NCBI RefSeq assembly: GCF_000013745.1
Contig: NC_007925.1
Coordinates: forward strand, 682,001-746,000
Origin: Rhodopseudomonas_A palustris_F
GTDB taxonomy: Bacteria; Pseudomonadota; Alphaproteobacteria; Rhizobiales; Xanthobacteraceae
DNA length: 64,000 nucleotides
Direction of reading: 5' to 3'
The notes under the pieces were generated by a model. That model was not told the origin of the DNA. It ran no database searches and saw only the letters and a program-made list of their open reading frames with translations. A program made the translations under genes and the position numbers. This document shows, piece after piece, positions 1 to 8,863 of the stretch. Every line of letters starts with the position of its first letter. Position 1 is the stretch's first letter.

Positions 1-416
1 AGACCGTTTTCCACCATGGTGTAGAGACGCTTCAGCTTGTCCTCCGCCGCAGTCAATTCCGACCGCAAATTGGACACCCGCTGATCTACCTCGGCCGCTT
101 GTTCTGACCGACGATCCGCGAGCTTGCCGAGAATGAGCGCCAGCCGTTCTGGCTGGAACAGGCGCTCGGGAAGGTTCTCCACCACGATGGCATCAAGCTT
201 GGCCATCGGGACCGAACGCCCTTTGCAGCCAGTCTTTCCCAGGCGTGCGCAGGTCGAACAGGTGTAATATTTGTGAACCTTGCCAGTCGAGGACGTGCCG
301 GTGCGCAGCGTCATGGCGCCGCCGCAGCCGGCGCAGGTGGCAATCCCAGTTAGCAAGATCGGTCCAGTCACGACGCGGGGCGCGGTCACTCTCGGGTCAC
401 GCGTCTTGAGGGGTTG
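1..416 (-). pseudogene. C-terminal remnant of a large serine recombinase
   Basis: The minus-strand frame is open from 416 to the left edge; an in-frame TGA lies at 419-417. It reads like the part of a large serine recombinase after the catalytic and recombinase domains: a segment with TRDPRVTAPRVVTG, a zinc ribbon with CAGCGG and CSTC cysteine pairs, then a heptad-rich helix (from about LADRRSEQAAEVD). The resolvase domain with its catalytic serine and any start codon are missing, so the gene is 5'-truncated; its 3' end lies outside the window. It is probably the scar of a mobile element bordering the catabolic genes to the right. Confidence 0.8.
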
Positions 417-683
417 TCAATCGGCGCATCGCGCGGCGGTTTGAGGTGGTCCCCAAGATGCATAGGGAGCGGGTCCCCTGGCGGCGGCGGCGGCGGCGAC
501 GTCGCGATCGAGGGAGGGCCGCAAATAGGCTTCGCCGTTTTGGTCGAGTGGCTTTCGTCGATCAGTAATCGACTAGCGTCGCTGGCGATGGGAAATTGGC
601 TCGATGGACAAACCAGTTCGGGATCGCCGCTTCTCGTAGCGGCGATCCCGAACATTCTAGGTCGTTCTATTCTAACGTTCGGG

Positions 684-1685
684 CTACTTGATCTCGTCCT
701 CCTCTTGGCCGCCATCGAGGCGTGGCCGAACAATCTTGCCCTTCTTCTCCGCGGCCATGACCAGCGCCGCTTCCTCGTGCGCGCGCAGCCAGTAATCGGC
801 GTCATGCGGCGAGTGCTCTGTCGCAGTCACGAACATCTCCGTTGCGAACGCGCTGCGCAGTTCACGGGCGATGTCCTCCTTCCACTTCTGGCGCAGCACC
901 TGCGTGGTGATGCGGCGCGTCGTGCGGGTGCCGGTGTGCATGATGAGTTCGGCAATCTCCCAGGCGCGCGCGTAGGCGGCCTCGGTGTCCGGAAGGATCT
1001 CGTTGACCATACCAAGCTGGAGCGCTTTGCGGGCAGTGATGATCTCGCCGGTCAACTCGGCATAAGCATAGCGTTTGCGGCCCATCAACTCGCGCCATGC
1101 GATCTGGATGCCGTCCCCGGGGACCATGTTGGTACGGAAGTGCATTTCCGTGGTCCATGCGTTCTCGGTGCACAATGTGATGTCGCTGAACATGACGAGG
1201 TCGGTATGGAAGGCTGCGCCGTTCCACACGCCGATCGTCGGCACTTCGACGTCGAATACCTGGCCTTCGATGTCATTCGTGCCATCGTAGTATTGGAAGT
1301 CATACATCTTCCAAGATTCGGCCGGGTTGGAGGTGAACTCCGTAGCGGGGTGCCAAACTCCTTCCTTGTCGACGCGGCCAATGCCTTTGGTGAAATCCTT
1401 GCCGGTACCGCCGAGGATAATGATTTCGTTTTCCGGATCCCGTCCCGCCCAATCGAAGAAGAGATGCAGGCCTTGGTGCGCCTGAGCGCCCCATTGCATG
1501 CTGTCGCCGTCGGTATGGAGTCGGGCCTCCAGGATGCCGTTCGTCCGCTTCATGGTGAAGCAATGTTTCAGTTTTTCGGAATACTCCGCGAAACTCATGT
1601 GAGGCACTACCCCATATCCATGATGAGCGTCGACAGAGCGCTTGCTCCGAGCGTGATCCGAAGGATAATTTGCCTTGATAACCAT
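684..1685 (-). CDS. Crotonase-superfamily C-C hydrolase, 6-oxocamphor hydrolase-like
   Basis: A 333-residue crotonase-fold protein. It resembles 6-oxocamphor hydrolase (OCH), which opens cyclic beta-diketones by retro-Claisen cleavage without CoA. From my memory of OCH, the positions of Trp40, His122, His145, Asp154 and Glu244 correspond here to Trp65, His160, His182, Asp191 (in VPGDG, nine residues after the His, as in OCH) and Glu283. The ATG at 1685 is chosen because AGGAG lies six bases upstream; an in-frame start ten codons earlier lacks this. It stands alone on the minus strand, but the porin, LysR gene and BKACE operon nearby suggest a shared pathway. It could instead be an ordinary enoyl-CoA hydratase; the Trp/His/His/Asp set argues against that. 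Confidence 0.75.
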   Translation of the reverse strand: MVIKANYPSDHARSKRSVDAHHGYGVVPHMSFAEYSEKLKHCFTMKRTNGILEARLHTDGDSMQWGAQAHQGLHLFFDWAGRDPENEIIILGGTGKDFTKGIGRVDKEGVWHPATEFTSNPAESWKMYDFQYYDGTNDIEGQVFDVEVPTIGVWNGAAFHTDLVMFSDITLCTENAWTTEMHFRTNMVPGDGIQIAWRELMGRKRYAYAELTGEIITARKALQLGMVNEILPDTEAAYARAWEIAELIMHTGTRTTRRITTQVLRQKWKEDIARELRSAFATEMFVTATEHSPHDADYWLRAHEEAALVMAAEKKGKIVRPRLDGGQEEDEIK

Positions 1686-2487
1686 GGTGATCTCCTGCCA
1701 AGCGGGCGTGTCCACCCGTCAAACATCTCATTGACGGCTGACATCACTGATGCGAAACGCGCATATTCACGACTACTCAAAATGATATCTGTACATTCCA
1801 GTGCGCCGCGACCGGGGCGTACCACTGACAACTCAGTCGCAGAAATTCTTTTTATTGGGCCGGTTATGTGCGGTTGGCATATCCGTCGACCGTGCCGACC
1901 GGCGGACCGCGCGGGAGACTCATTGCGCGCGCCGGCACGGTCGGGGGCGCCCAAGGTTCGCGCGTAACCTCCTTATGTCGGCGCTGGCATCGGTTGATGC
2001 CATAATAGAACTTGGCGTTATAACTCTCGCTATCTAGATCTGCCACGGTGGAAAGAGGCCGAACGACGCTCAGGTCTGCATCTCAGATCGAAAAGTCCGG
2101 CTTGGTAATCATCGAAGGTGTTCGCGGCGGCCCATCGTGTGCCCCCGCAAGCAGCGATAAATACAGGTATGCGGCCAACAGCTAGAGAGAATTCCTGAAC
2201 GGCAAGAGAGCCGCAGCGCGTTTTCCGCAGCATCGGATGCATGACACCGGCAGAACGAACGGGGTGAACAACCGCCGTTCCGCTGACGACGTTTGTTTTC
2301 GTCGAAGGCGAGGGGCTTCGACCAATTTGTCTACCGAGGGTGAACTGGGCGGAACGGCCATGCCTGGAGGCGCAGCGTCTAGTTGAGTCCGCCGACTTTG
2401 ACAGCCAACGCCGCGCTCGATGCGCGCGCGAACGATGGAATTCGTCCGTAAAGGCGGATCAGCGCAGAAAAAGGGGTAAAGCTAAAG
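1686..2487. other. Intergenic region, no gene recognised
   Basis: About 800 bases between the divergent hydrolase and outer-membrane genes. The short open frames here show no recognisable domain and no good ribosome site. The promoters of both flanking genes must lie here, but I cannot place -35/-10 boxes with confidence. Confidence 0.5.
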
Positions 2488-3438
2488 ATGACCTACAGCA
2501 GAAGAATCTCAGCCATCGCCACCGCGCTCGGCTTGGCGCTTGCCGCCTCGGCCGCGGCCAATGCGGCAGAATCGATCACGCCGCTACAGCCGGGCGCGAC
2601 GACCGGCGTCCCGAATGCCGCATTGCCGCCGCCCGGCCTCTATTTCTCATCCGACGTCGACTACGCCTGGGGTACGATGCGGAACAATTCGGGCGCGGTT
2701 TCTCATGTTCCGGCCGATAACAATCCCAACATCAAGGCCGCCAATGTCGAGGCCGTCGCCGCGCTTATGTGGTCGACTCCCTGGGAGGTGTTCGGCGCCA
2801 ACTACGGGATGGCGATCGCCCAGCCGATCAAGTTCGCGCACAACACGATCACCGACCCGCTCGCCGCAAGCGATTGGCACGCCGCCGGCCTCGTCGGAAC
2901 CGTCGTCACGCCGATCATCTTGTCATGGAATATGAAGAACGGCTTCTTTATCGGCGCCGGGTTCTCCATCGCCACGACCGACGGCAAGGTCAGCGATGTC
3001 TGGGACGCGCAAAGGGGAAAATATGTGCTCAGCAAGAGTAACATCGCCGACAATTATTGGACGTTCCAACCGAATTTCGCGATCAGCTACATCAAGGACG
3101 GCTGGACATTGTCCGCCAACAACGTCTTCGACTTCAACACGAAGAACACGACGACAGACTATCAGACCGGAAAGACCTACTATCTGGACGTTACGGTCGC
3201 CAAGCGCTTCGGCAAGTGGAACATCGGAGCGGTCGCAAACTACACGCAGCAGTACGAGAATGACAGTCAGTTCGGTGTGTCTCTTGCGAATACCAAGGTG
3301 CAGCACGTGATGGTCGGACCGATGGTCGCCTATGACTTCGACCGCTTTACGGTGATGGCGCGCTATCTCGCTAATGTCCATACCGAAAATGACGTTGGCA
3401 TCTCATTCCTTCACCTCGGTATTGCGATGAAGCTGTAG
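2488..3438 (+). CDS. SphA/MetA-pathway-type outer-membrane channel protein
   Basis: A 316-residue protein with a Sec signal peptide (residues 1 to about 25, ending ANA). The rest alternates hydrophobic and polar residues and is rich in Tyr, Trp and Asn, as in a beta-barrel, ending IAMKL. It resembles the SphA/phenol meta-pathway outer-membrane family found beside aromatic degradation genes. The predicted role is passage of a hydrophobic or aromatic substrate across the outer membrane. The start is supported by AAGGGG about ten bases upstream. It sits between the OCH-like hydrolase and the LysR gene and is followed by an intrinsic terminator, so it is a single-gene unit. Confidence 0.75.
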   Translation: MTYSRRISAIATALGLALAASAAANAAESITPLQPGATTGVPNAALPPPGLYFSSDVDYAWGTMRNNSGAVSHVPADNNPNIKAANVEAVAALMWSTPWEVFGANYGMAIAQPIKFAHNTITDPLAASDWHAAGLVGTVVTPIILSWNMKNGFFIGAGFSIATTDGKVSDVWDAQRGKYVLSKSNIADNYWTFQPNFAISYIKDGWTLSANNVFDFNTKNTTTDYQTGKTYYLDVTVAKRFGKWNIGAVANYTQQYENDSQFGVSLANTKVQHVMVGPMVAYDFDRFTVMARYLANVHTENDVGISFLHLGIAMKL

Positions 3439-3467
3439 AAGAGCCGCTTCCTTTCGCCTGCTATCAG

Positions 3468-3492
3468 CGGCCGCCTTCTCGGCGGCCGTTTT
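3468..3492 (+). terminator. Rho-independent terminator of the outer-membrane gene
   Basis: CGGCCGCC, loop TTCTC, GGCGGCCG, then TTTTAT: an 8-bp GC stem directly followed by a T-run, 30 bases after the stop codon. Confidence 0.85.
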
Positions 3493-3653
3493 ATAGTGTG
3501 GCAAGCATGGGGCACCCCCTATGGCTGCACGTCTCGTCGCGGGTTGACCGCGAAGTCCGAGACGAGGGTAGTTGCTAGCGAACTGCGCGCGCAGGCAATG
3601 GAGACGGGGTGCGCCCATATCGCGGATTTACAGACGTAGTCCGATTGAATCGC

Positions 3654-4625
3654 TCAGACGACTGCGACGCCCTCCAAGATGACCTGCGCGCCCTCGTTAT
3701 TGCCAAGGCAAACATCGCTACTCCAGTCCCAAGTGCGAGAGAATTCCTTGAATTCGGTCAGGAAGCCTTTGAGGCTGGGATTGCTATTCTCTGGGTTCCA
3801 CAACATTTCCACCTCGAACATGCAATCGCTTTCGGCGAACATGATCAGCCGGGCGTTGGCGCCAACGAGATAGCGCCGGTGCAGCGGCAGCAAGATGACG
3901 GCCCGGTCGTTGAACTCGACGTTGAAGCACACCGTCTCTAAGTTCGCGCACTCCTTCCACGTCTTGTACTCGTAACCATGGCGCGAGAAGAAATGGCTGT
4001 TGAACTCGAACGACATTGGGGAAATCTGTCGATTTAGGCCAATCATCGGCCATTGCGCCACATCTGAAATGCTCACCCGTTCCTTGACCGCCAGGGCATG
4101 GTTGCGGTTGATCACCAAGCACAGCGGATCGGATGCGATGGTGAAATTTGCCAGGTGCGGCGGCGTTACGGCACCGCGCGGCCGGATGACAAAGCCGAGA
4201 TCGCTCTCGCCTCGCTCAACGCGCGGCATGATCGTATCGACGTCGCCGTCGACGCAATCAATCGCCACCTGAGGATGACGGTCGTTATACCCGATCAGGA
4301 AGGCCGAAAGAAACGACCGCGTCGCTTCTCCGAGAATGCCGATCGACAGCGAGTGCCGGCTAACGCCGGGGCAAGTGCGGATCATGGCAAGCGATTGTTC
4401 GTACTGGGCGTTTATCTTGGCACATTCGCCGGCGAACACTCTGCCGACATCGGTCAGGTCAACCCGATGGGTGTTGCGCGTCAGCAATTGCGCGCCGAAG
4501 TGCAACTCCAAGAATTTGATATGCCGGCTCAGCACCGGCTGTGTCATGTTGAGCCGTCTGGCGGCGCGGGTGAAGTTCAAGCTCTCGGAAAGGACAAGAA
4601 ACTCGAGTAAAAGTCTTAGGTCCAT
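3654..4625 (-). CDS. LysR-family transcriptional regulator
   Basis: A 323-residue LysR-type regulator. The winged helix-turn-helix is at residues 1-60 (LNFTRAARRLNMTQPVLSRH), followed by the effector-binding domain of about 90-300. It is transcribed away from the BKACE operon that starts at 5476, the usual LysR arrangement, so it probably controls that operon and perhaps the outer-membrane gene in response to a pathway intermediate. The effector cannot be deduced from sequence. Length is normal for the family. Confidence 0.9.
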   Translation of the reverse strand: MDLRLLLEFLVLSESLNFTRAARRLNMTQPVLSRHIKFLELHFGAQLLTRNTHRVDLTDVGRVFAGECAKINAQYEQSLAMIRTCPGVSRHSLSIGILGEATRSFLSAFLIGYNDRHPQVAIDCVDGDVDTIMPRVERGESDLGFVIRPRGAVTPPHLANFTIASDPLCLVINRNHALAVKERVSISDVAQWPMIGLNRQISPMSFEFNSHFFSRHGYEYKTWKECANLETVCFNVEFNDRAVILLPLHRRYLVGANARLIMFAESDCMFEVEMLWNPENSNPSLKGFLTEFKEFSRTWDWSSDVCLGNNEGAQVILEGVAVV

Positions 4626-4653
4626 GATCGACTCTCGTCAGTTTCCGCTATTA

Positions 4654-4667
4654 GGCGTTTGAACGCC
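4654..4667. promoter_or_regulatory. Palindrome upstream of the LysR gene
   Basis: GGCGTT-TG-AACGCC, a perfect 6-bp inverted repeat 29 bases upstream of the LysR start. Its position fits an autoregulatory operator, but no regulator has been shown to bind. Confidence 0.35.
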
Positions 4668-5377
4668 AACGGCAGGCTTAAACTTGGGTATACGGAGACA
4701 CAAACGCGAGCATCGCCGGCGACCGGCCGAACGCTCCGGTCCTCGCATCCTAGTATCGAGGTGCGATCGGCGCAGCGTGATGTAGATCAAACCCTTTCCG
4801 GTTGCGGGACAAGATCCGGGAGGACGTCGAGGTTGCGCCACTCCGAGCAAGCCCGGTCCAGCCAGATCTGAACGACATGATCCAGGGCTGGCGAGCGCGG
4901 CTTAACGCATTGAAGATAAAATATTGTAGCCCCGTCTATTTCTTCGCTCCCCAGCTTGCTCGCCGTGACCAATAAGTGTTGCCGGACGCATCGCGCAACT
5001 CACGGCTGCTGTTCGACGGTGGCCGCCCCACATCGGACGGTGTGGCGCCGCCTTCGGTTGCGGAACGACGAGCTCTTTTTTGGGCGGCTGGCCGAAGCTG
5101 CCGCAGACCTGTTTCGCGATTGGCATGATCGCGACCGGAGAGGCTCCGTCCCCAGGCATGGGATCCGTCCGACCTCTGCGTTTCGCTCGATGTTGGCGGC
5201 CGGTGAAGGATACGGCCGCGCTAACGCCGTGCTTATGCATTCCAGCTATCACGGCCGAATGAGAAAGAATTGGGCCATCTCGGGTTATTCGATTATCGTT
5301 CACCGCAAGTCGACGGTCGATCTTTGGTAAGTAACTCATCCGGATCTTCCATCTAATCATCAGTCAAATAGAGCAGG

Positions 5378-5390
5378 CGAGACCGTCTCG
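5378..5390. promoter_or_regulatory. Palindrome upstream of the BKACE operon
   Basis: CGAGAC-C-GTCTCG, a perfect 6-bp inverted repeat 85 bases before the BKACE start. The position suits an activator or repressor site. Assignment to the neighbouring LysR protein is inference. Confidence 0.35.
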
Positions 5391-5475
5391 GCCCCGATCT
5401 CACTTACATCGGGATGAGGACGAGGTGGTCGGTCGCGTATCCGCGGCTTGCTCCTGGATCTGGAAGCATCAGACT

Positions 5476-6321
5476 ATGAATCATCCCGAAAGAACGGTCA
5501 TTACGGCGGCGTTGACCGGTGCGATGACGCCAAAAGACATCAACGAGTTCATCCCACTGACGCCGCAAGAGATTGCTTCCGACGCATACGCGTGTTGGAA
5601 GGCCGGCGCGGCGGTGGTCCACATTCACATGCGCGACGATGCCGGGCACGGCACGATGAGCGCGGCAAAATTCGCCGAGACGATTGAACTCATTCGTGAC
5701 CACAAGGATTGCGACGTCATCATCAACTGCACGACCTCCGGCGACAACCGGGCGAGCGACGCGGAACGTATGATCCACGTCGCGACCGTCGATGGCGTTG
5801 AGATGGCGTCCTATGACGCCGGTTCGTTCAACTGGATGCCCGGTGGTGTGTTCATGAACTCGCCGAAATTTCTCGACGAGCTTGGCCAGTTGCTGATAGC
5901 GCGCGGCATCAAGTCCGAGATCGAGATCTTCGACTCGGGCATGCTCGGCATTGCCGATTACTTTATGAAGAAGGGCAAGCTCTCGACGCCGGGCCACTAC
6001 CAGTTTTGCCTCGGCGTGCTGGGCGGGATGCCGGCGACGGTCGAAAACCTGATTTACTTGAAGAGCAAACTCCCGGCGGACGCCACGTGGTCGGCGTTTG
6101 GCGTCGGCAAGGATCACTTGCCGATCCTGTTCGCGGCAATTGCACTCGGCGGCAACGTGCGTGTCGGTCTGGAAGACAACGTCTATTTCGCGAAGGGCGT
6201 GAAGGCGACCAATGTCGGTCTCGTCGAGCGGGCGGTGCAAGCCATCCGGCTCTACGGCAAGCGTCCGGCGAGTCCCGCGGAGGCTCGAGAAATCCTCGGC
6301 ATTCCGGCCTTGAACATTTGA
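5476..6321 (+). CDS. Beta-keto acid cleavage enzyme (BKACE, DUF849)
   Basis: A 281-residue BKACE-family TIM barrel. The family condenses a beta-keto acid with acetyl-CoA and splits it to acetoacetate plus an acyl-CoA. The zinc-binding HIH motif is at residues 49-51 and Arg229/Glu233-Asp234 match Arg226/Glu230-Asp231 of 3-keto-5-aminohexanoate cleavage enzyme with a constant offset, so the active site looks intact. ATG 5476 (MNHPERTVITAALTGA) is the usual family N-terminus. It leads a run with thiolases and CoA-transferase, which would consume the acetoacetate. Candidate substrates include 3,5-dioxohexanoate (triacetate) and other beta-keto acids; sequence alone does not decide. Confidence 0.88.
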   Translation: MNHPERTVITAALTGAMTPKDINEFIPLTPQEIASDAYACWKAGAAVVHIHMRDDAGHGTMSAAKFAETIELIRDHKDCDVIINCTTSGDNRASDAERMIHVATVDGVEMASYDAGSFNWMPGGVFMNSPKFLDELGQLLIARGIKSEIEIFDSGMLGIADYFMKKGKLSTPGHYQFCLGVLGGMPATVENLIYLKSKLPADATWSAFGVGKDHLPILFAAIALGGNVRVGLEDNVYFAKGVKATNVGLVERAVQAIRLYGKRPASPAEAREILGIPALNI

Positions 6322-6335
6322 AAGCGGAGACAACC

Positions 6336-7505
6336 ATGAGAGACGCCGTCATCATTTCCGCCGTGCGCACGCCTGTCGGGCGTTGTCGTGGCGCGCTGGC
6401 CTCCGTCCCCGCCCATGTGCTCGCCGCTGCGGCGATCCGCGAGGCGGTGAGGCGGGCCGAAATCGACCCCGAGCGCATCGACGATGTCGTGTTCGCCAAC
6501 CTGATGAACAACGAGATCAATAACATGGGCCGCATGGCGGCGCTCGAGGCTGGTCTGCCGGTTTCGGTCGGCGGCATCACGCTCGATCGCCAATGCGCGG
6601 CCTCGCTCAACGCGCTGGCTTATGGCGCAATGCAGATCATGGCGGGCTTTGCCGATGTGATCGTCGCCGGCGGCGTCGAGAGCGACAGCCGCCGCACTTA
6701 CTCGATGGAGAAGAGCGAGATCGCATACTCGGTCGCACCACCGAAGTGGGTCGACATTCATACGAGTCCCGACAGCATCGGCAACCCGCCCATGGGCATC
6801 ACGGCGGAGAATGTCGCCGAACGCTGGAAGCTGACGCGACAGGAACTCGACGAATTTTCGGTGCGCAGCCATGTGCTCGCGAGCGCCGCCTGGGAAGCCG
6901 GCCGCTTCCAGGACGAAGTCGTGCCGATCGAGGTGAAGGGTCCGAAGGGTAAGAAAACCGTGGTCGACCGCGACGAGTCGGTGCGCCCGGATTGCACACT
7001 CGAGTCGCTATCCGGCTTGCGCGCGGTGTTCAAACCCAATGGCGTCGTTACGGCGGGCAATTCGTCGCCAATGTCGGACGGCGGCGGCGCGATCGTGATC
7101 GTCGACCGAGACACCGCCACGAGCCTCGGCGTCGAACCATTGGCGATGTTCCGCGGTTATGCCGTCGCTGGCGTCGATCCCAACGTGATGGGTATCGGCC
7201 CGATCGCTGCGACGGCGAAGCTGCTCAAGCAGACCGGGCTCAAGGTCGCCGACATCGATCTTTGGGAGCTCAACGAAGCCTTCGCGTCACAAGCGCTGGC
7301 CTGCATCCGCGAGATCGGCATGGACCTCGACAAGGTTAACCCGAATGGCGGTGCGATCGCTATCGGCCATCCGCTGGCGGGTTCTGGCGCCGTGTTGGTT
7401 GCGCGCACCGTGCGCGAACTGAAGCGCCGCGATCTGCATCGCGCCGTTGTCACCTTCTGCGTTGGCGGCGGCCAGGGCGTCGCCGTGCTGCTTGAGAGGA
7501 ACTGA
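6336..7505 (+). CDS. Thiolase (acetyl-CoA acyltransferase), first copy
   Basis: A 389-residue thiolase with complete catalytic residues: nucleophile Cys87 (DRQCAAS), His345 (GHPLAGSGA) and Cys375 (CVGGGQG). It starts 15 bases after BKACE with GGAG upstream and is co-transcribed. It is clearly divergent from the second thiolase at 11743: GHPLAGSGA replaces the usual GHPxGASGA and the substrate loop differs. I infer a degradative thiolase with a preference other than plain acetoacetyl-CoA, perhaps a 3-oxoacyl-CoA made by the BKACE step. The exact substrate is not readable. Confidence 0.88.
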   Translation: MRDAVIISAVRTPVGRCRGALASVPAHVLAAAAIREAVRRAEIDPERIDDVVFANLMNNEINNMGRMAALEAGLPVSVGGITLDRQCAASLNALAYGAMQIMAGFADVIVAGGVESDSRRTYSMEKSEIAYSVAPPKWVDIHTSPDSIGNPPMGITAENVAERWKLTRQELDEFSVRSHVLASAAWEAGRFQDEVVPIEVKGPKGKKTVVDRDESVRPDCTLESLSGLRAVFKPNGVVTAGNSSPMSDGGGAIVIVDRDTATSLGVEPLAMFRGYAVAGVDPNVMGIGPIAATAKLLKQTGLKVADIDLWELNEAFASQALACIREIGMDLDKVNPNGGAIAIGHPLAGSGAVLVARTVRELKRRDLHRAVVTFCVGGGQGVAVLLERN

Positions 7506-7509
7506 CGCC

Positions 7510-8160
7510 ATGTCCGGCAAGATTCGCAACCAGGACGAGATCATAGCCCTGTTCAAGGACGGACAGACGATCGTGGTTGGTGGCTTCGCCAATCACGGCG
7601 TGCCCGATGCGTTGGTGAGCTGCGTCCTCGAAAGCGGCGCGCGGCATCTGACGTTGATTTCTAACGACACCGGCGACGCCAATCTGACAGTCGGCCGGCT
7701 TATCCATAACGGTCGCGTCGGCCGCATGATTGGCTCGCATATCGGCATGAACAGCGAAATGGTGGAGATGGTGGCGCAGGGTAAGATCGAGGTGACGTTG
7801 TCGCCGCAGGGAAGTTTCGCCGAGAGACTGCGCTGCGGCGGTGCCGGTCTGGGCGGCGTTTTGACCAAAACCGGTCTAGGCACCATCGCCGAAAACGGCA
7901 AGCAGGTGCTCGAAATGAACAGCGAGAGATGGATACTTGAGACGCCCTTGCGCGGCGACGTCGCGTTGGTGCGCGCACACGGCGCCGACCCGCTCGGCAA
8001 CCTGACCTATCGCGGCACCTCGCGTAACTTCAACCCGCTCGCCGCCAGGGCTGCCGACCTCACCGTGGTCGAGGCGGATTGCTTCCTCGAACTCGGCGAA
8101 CTCGAGCCCGATCGCATCATCACCCCCGGCGTCTACGTAGACATGATCCTGGCGCACTGA
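7510..8160 (+). CDS. 3-oxoacid CoA-transferase, subunit A
   Basis: A 216-residue family I CoA-transferase alpha subunit with the N-terminal motif VVGGFANHGVPD. It pairs with the B subunit ten bases downstream. Such pairs move CoA from an acyl-CoA to acetoacetate or another oxoacid. Here the likely job is to activate the acetoacetate released by BKACE, so that a thiolase can split it to two acetyl-CoA. It starts four bases after the thiolase stop codon, so translation is tightly linked. Confidence 0.88.
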   Translation: MSGKIRNQDEIIALFKDGQTIVVGGFANHGVPDALVSCVLESGARHLTLISNDTGDANLTVGRLIHNGRVGRMIGSHIGMNSEMVEMVAQGKIEVTLSPQGSFAERLRCGGAGLGGVLTKTGLGTIAENGKQVLEMNSERWILETPLRGDVALVRAHGADPLGNLTYRGTSRNFNPLAARAADLTVVEADCFLELGELEPDRIITPGVYVDMILAH

Positions 8161-8170
8161 GGAGAACGAC

Positions 8171-8812
8171 ATGGACATCCGCCACCGCATGGCCAAGAGA
8201 GCCGCCGCGTATTTCGCCGCCGGCGATATCGTCAATCTCGGCATCGGCGTGCCGAGCATGTGCAACAACTACGCCGTTCCTGGCGTGATGTTTCACACAG
8301 AAAACGGCCTCATCGGCGTCGGCCCGCTCGCCGAGGGGCTGCAAAGAGTGGAGAGTTTCTCCAACGCAAACGCCATGCGCTTCGTGCCCGTGGTCGGCGC
8401 GAGCGCCTTCGACAGCGCCGAGAGCTTCGCGATCGTCCGCTCGGGACGCCTCGCCGCCACCGTCTTGGGCGGCCTGCAAGTGTCGCGGGAGGGCGATCTC
8501 GCCAACTGGGCGCGGCCAGGCAAGATGTTAGGAATGGGCGGGGCCATGGACCTCGTCAATGGCGCGCGGAAGGTGATTGTCACGATGGAACTGACCGCCA
8601 AGGGCGCGCCGAAGATCCTGAACAAGTGCACCTATCCGCTCACCGGCGTCGCCTGCGTCGATCACATCGTCACCGAGCAATGCGTGATCGATGTGACGCC
8701 GGAGGGTCTAGTGTTGCGCGAGTTGCTGGAGGGGCTCGTCCCGGACGACATCCGTCGTCAGATCGAGCCGGAACTGATGGTCTTCGACACGCTGATCACC
8801 ATGGTGGCGTAA
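8171..8812 (+). CDS. 3-oxoacid CoA-transferase, subunit B
   Basis: A 213-residue beta subunit. The catalytic glutamate that forms the glutamyl-CoA intermediate is Glu44 in HTENGLIGVGP, and the typical GAMDLVNGARKVIVTMEL stretch follows at about 130-147. GAGGAG sits upstream of the ATG. It forms a heteromer with the A subunit encoded just before it. The preferred CoA donor (acetyl-, succinyl- or butyryl-CoA) cannot be told from sequence. Confidence 0.9.
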   Translation: MDIRHRMAKRAAAYFAAGDIVNLGIGVPSMCNNYAVPGVMFHTENGLIGVGPLAEGLQRVESFSNANAMRFVPVVGASAFDSAESFAIVRSGRLAATVLGGLQVSREGDLANWARPGKMLGMGGAMDLVNGARKVIVTMELTAKGAPKILNKCTYPLTGVACVDHIVTEQCVIDVTPEGLVLRELLEGLVPDDIRRQIEPELMVFDTLITMVA

Positions 8813-8863
8813 ACCGACGGCCGCATGATGGGACGCGGCGATGTGGCGGGATTGGGAAGTTCA

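Larger units (their letters stand above)
4626..5475. other. LysR-BKACE intergenic region, 850 bases
   Basis: No convincing gene. Open frames of 124 and 152 codons on opposite strands overlap each other and show no domain or ribosome site. The stretch is long for a promoter region and may hold decayed sequence as well as the regulatory sites listed separately. Confidence 0.5.

Noticed and set aside
414..1967. 517-codon plus-strand frame over the OCH-like gene
   Set aside because: It is the antisense of a gene with catalytic motifs and a ribosome site; the frame itself shows no family.
4902..5360. 152-codon minus-strand frame (and a 124-codon plus-strand frame) upstream of BKACE
   Set aside because: No ribosome site, no domain, and the two frames exclude each other.
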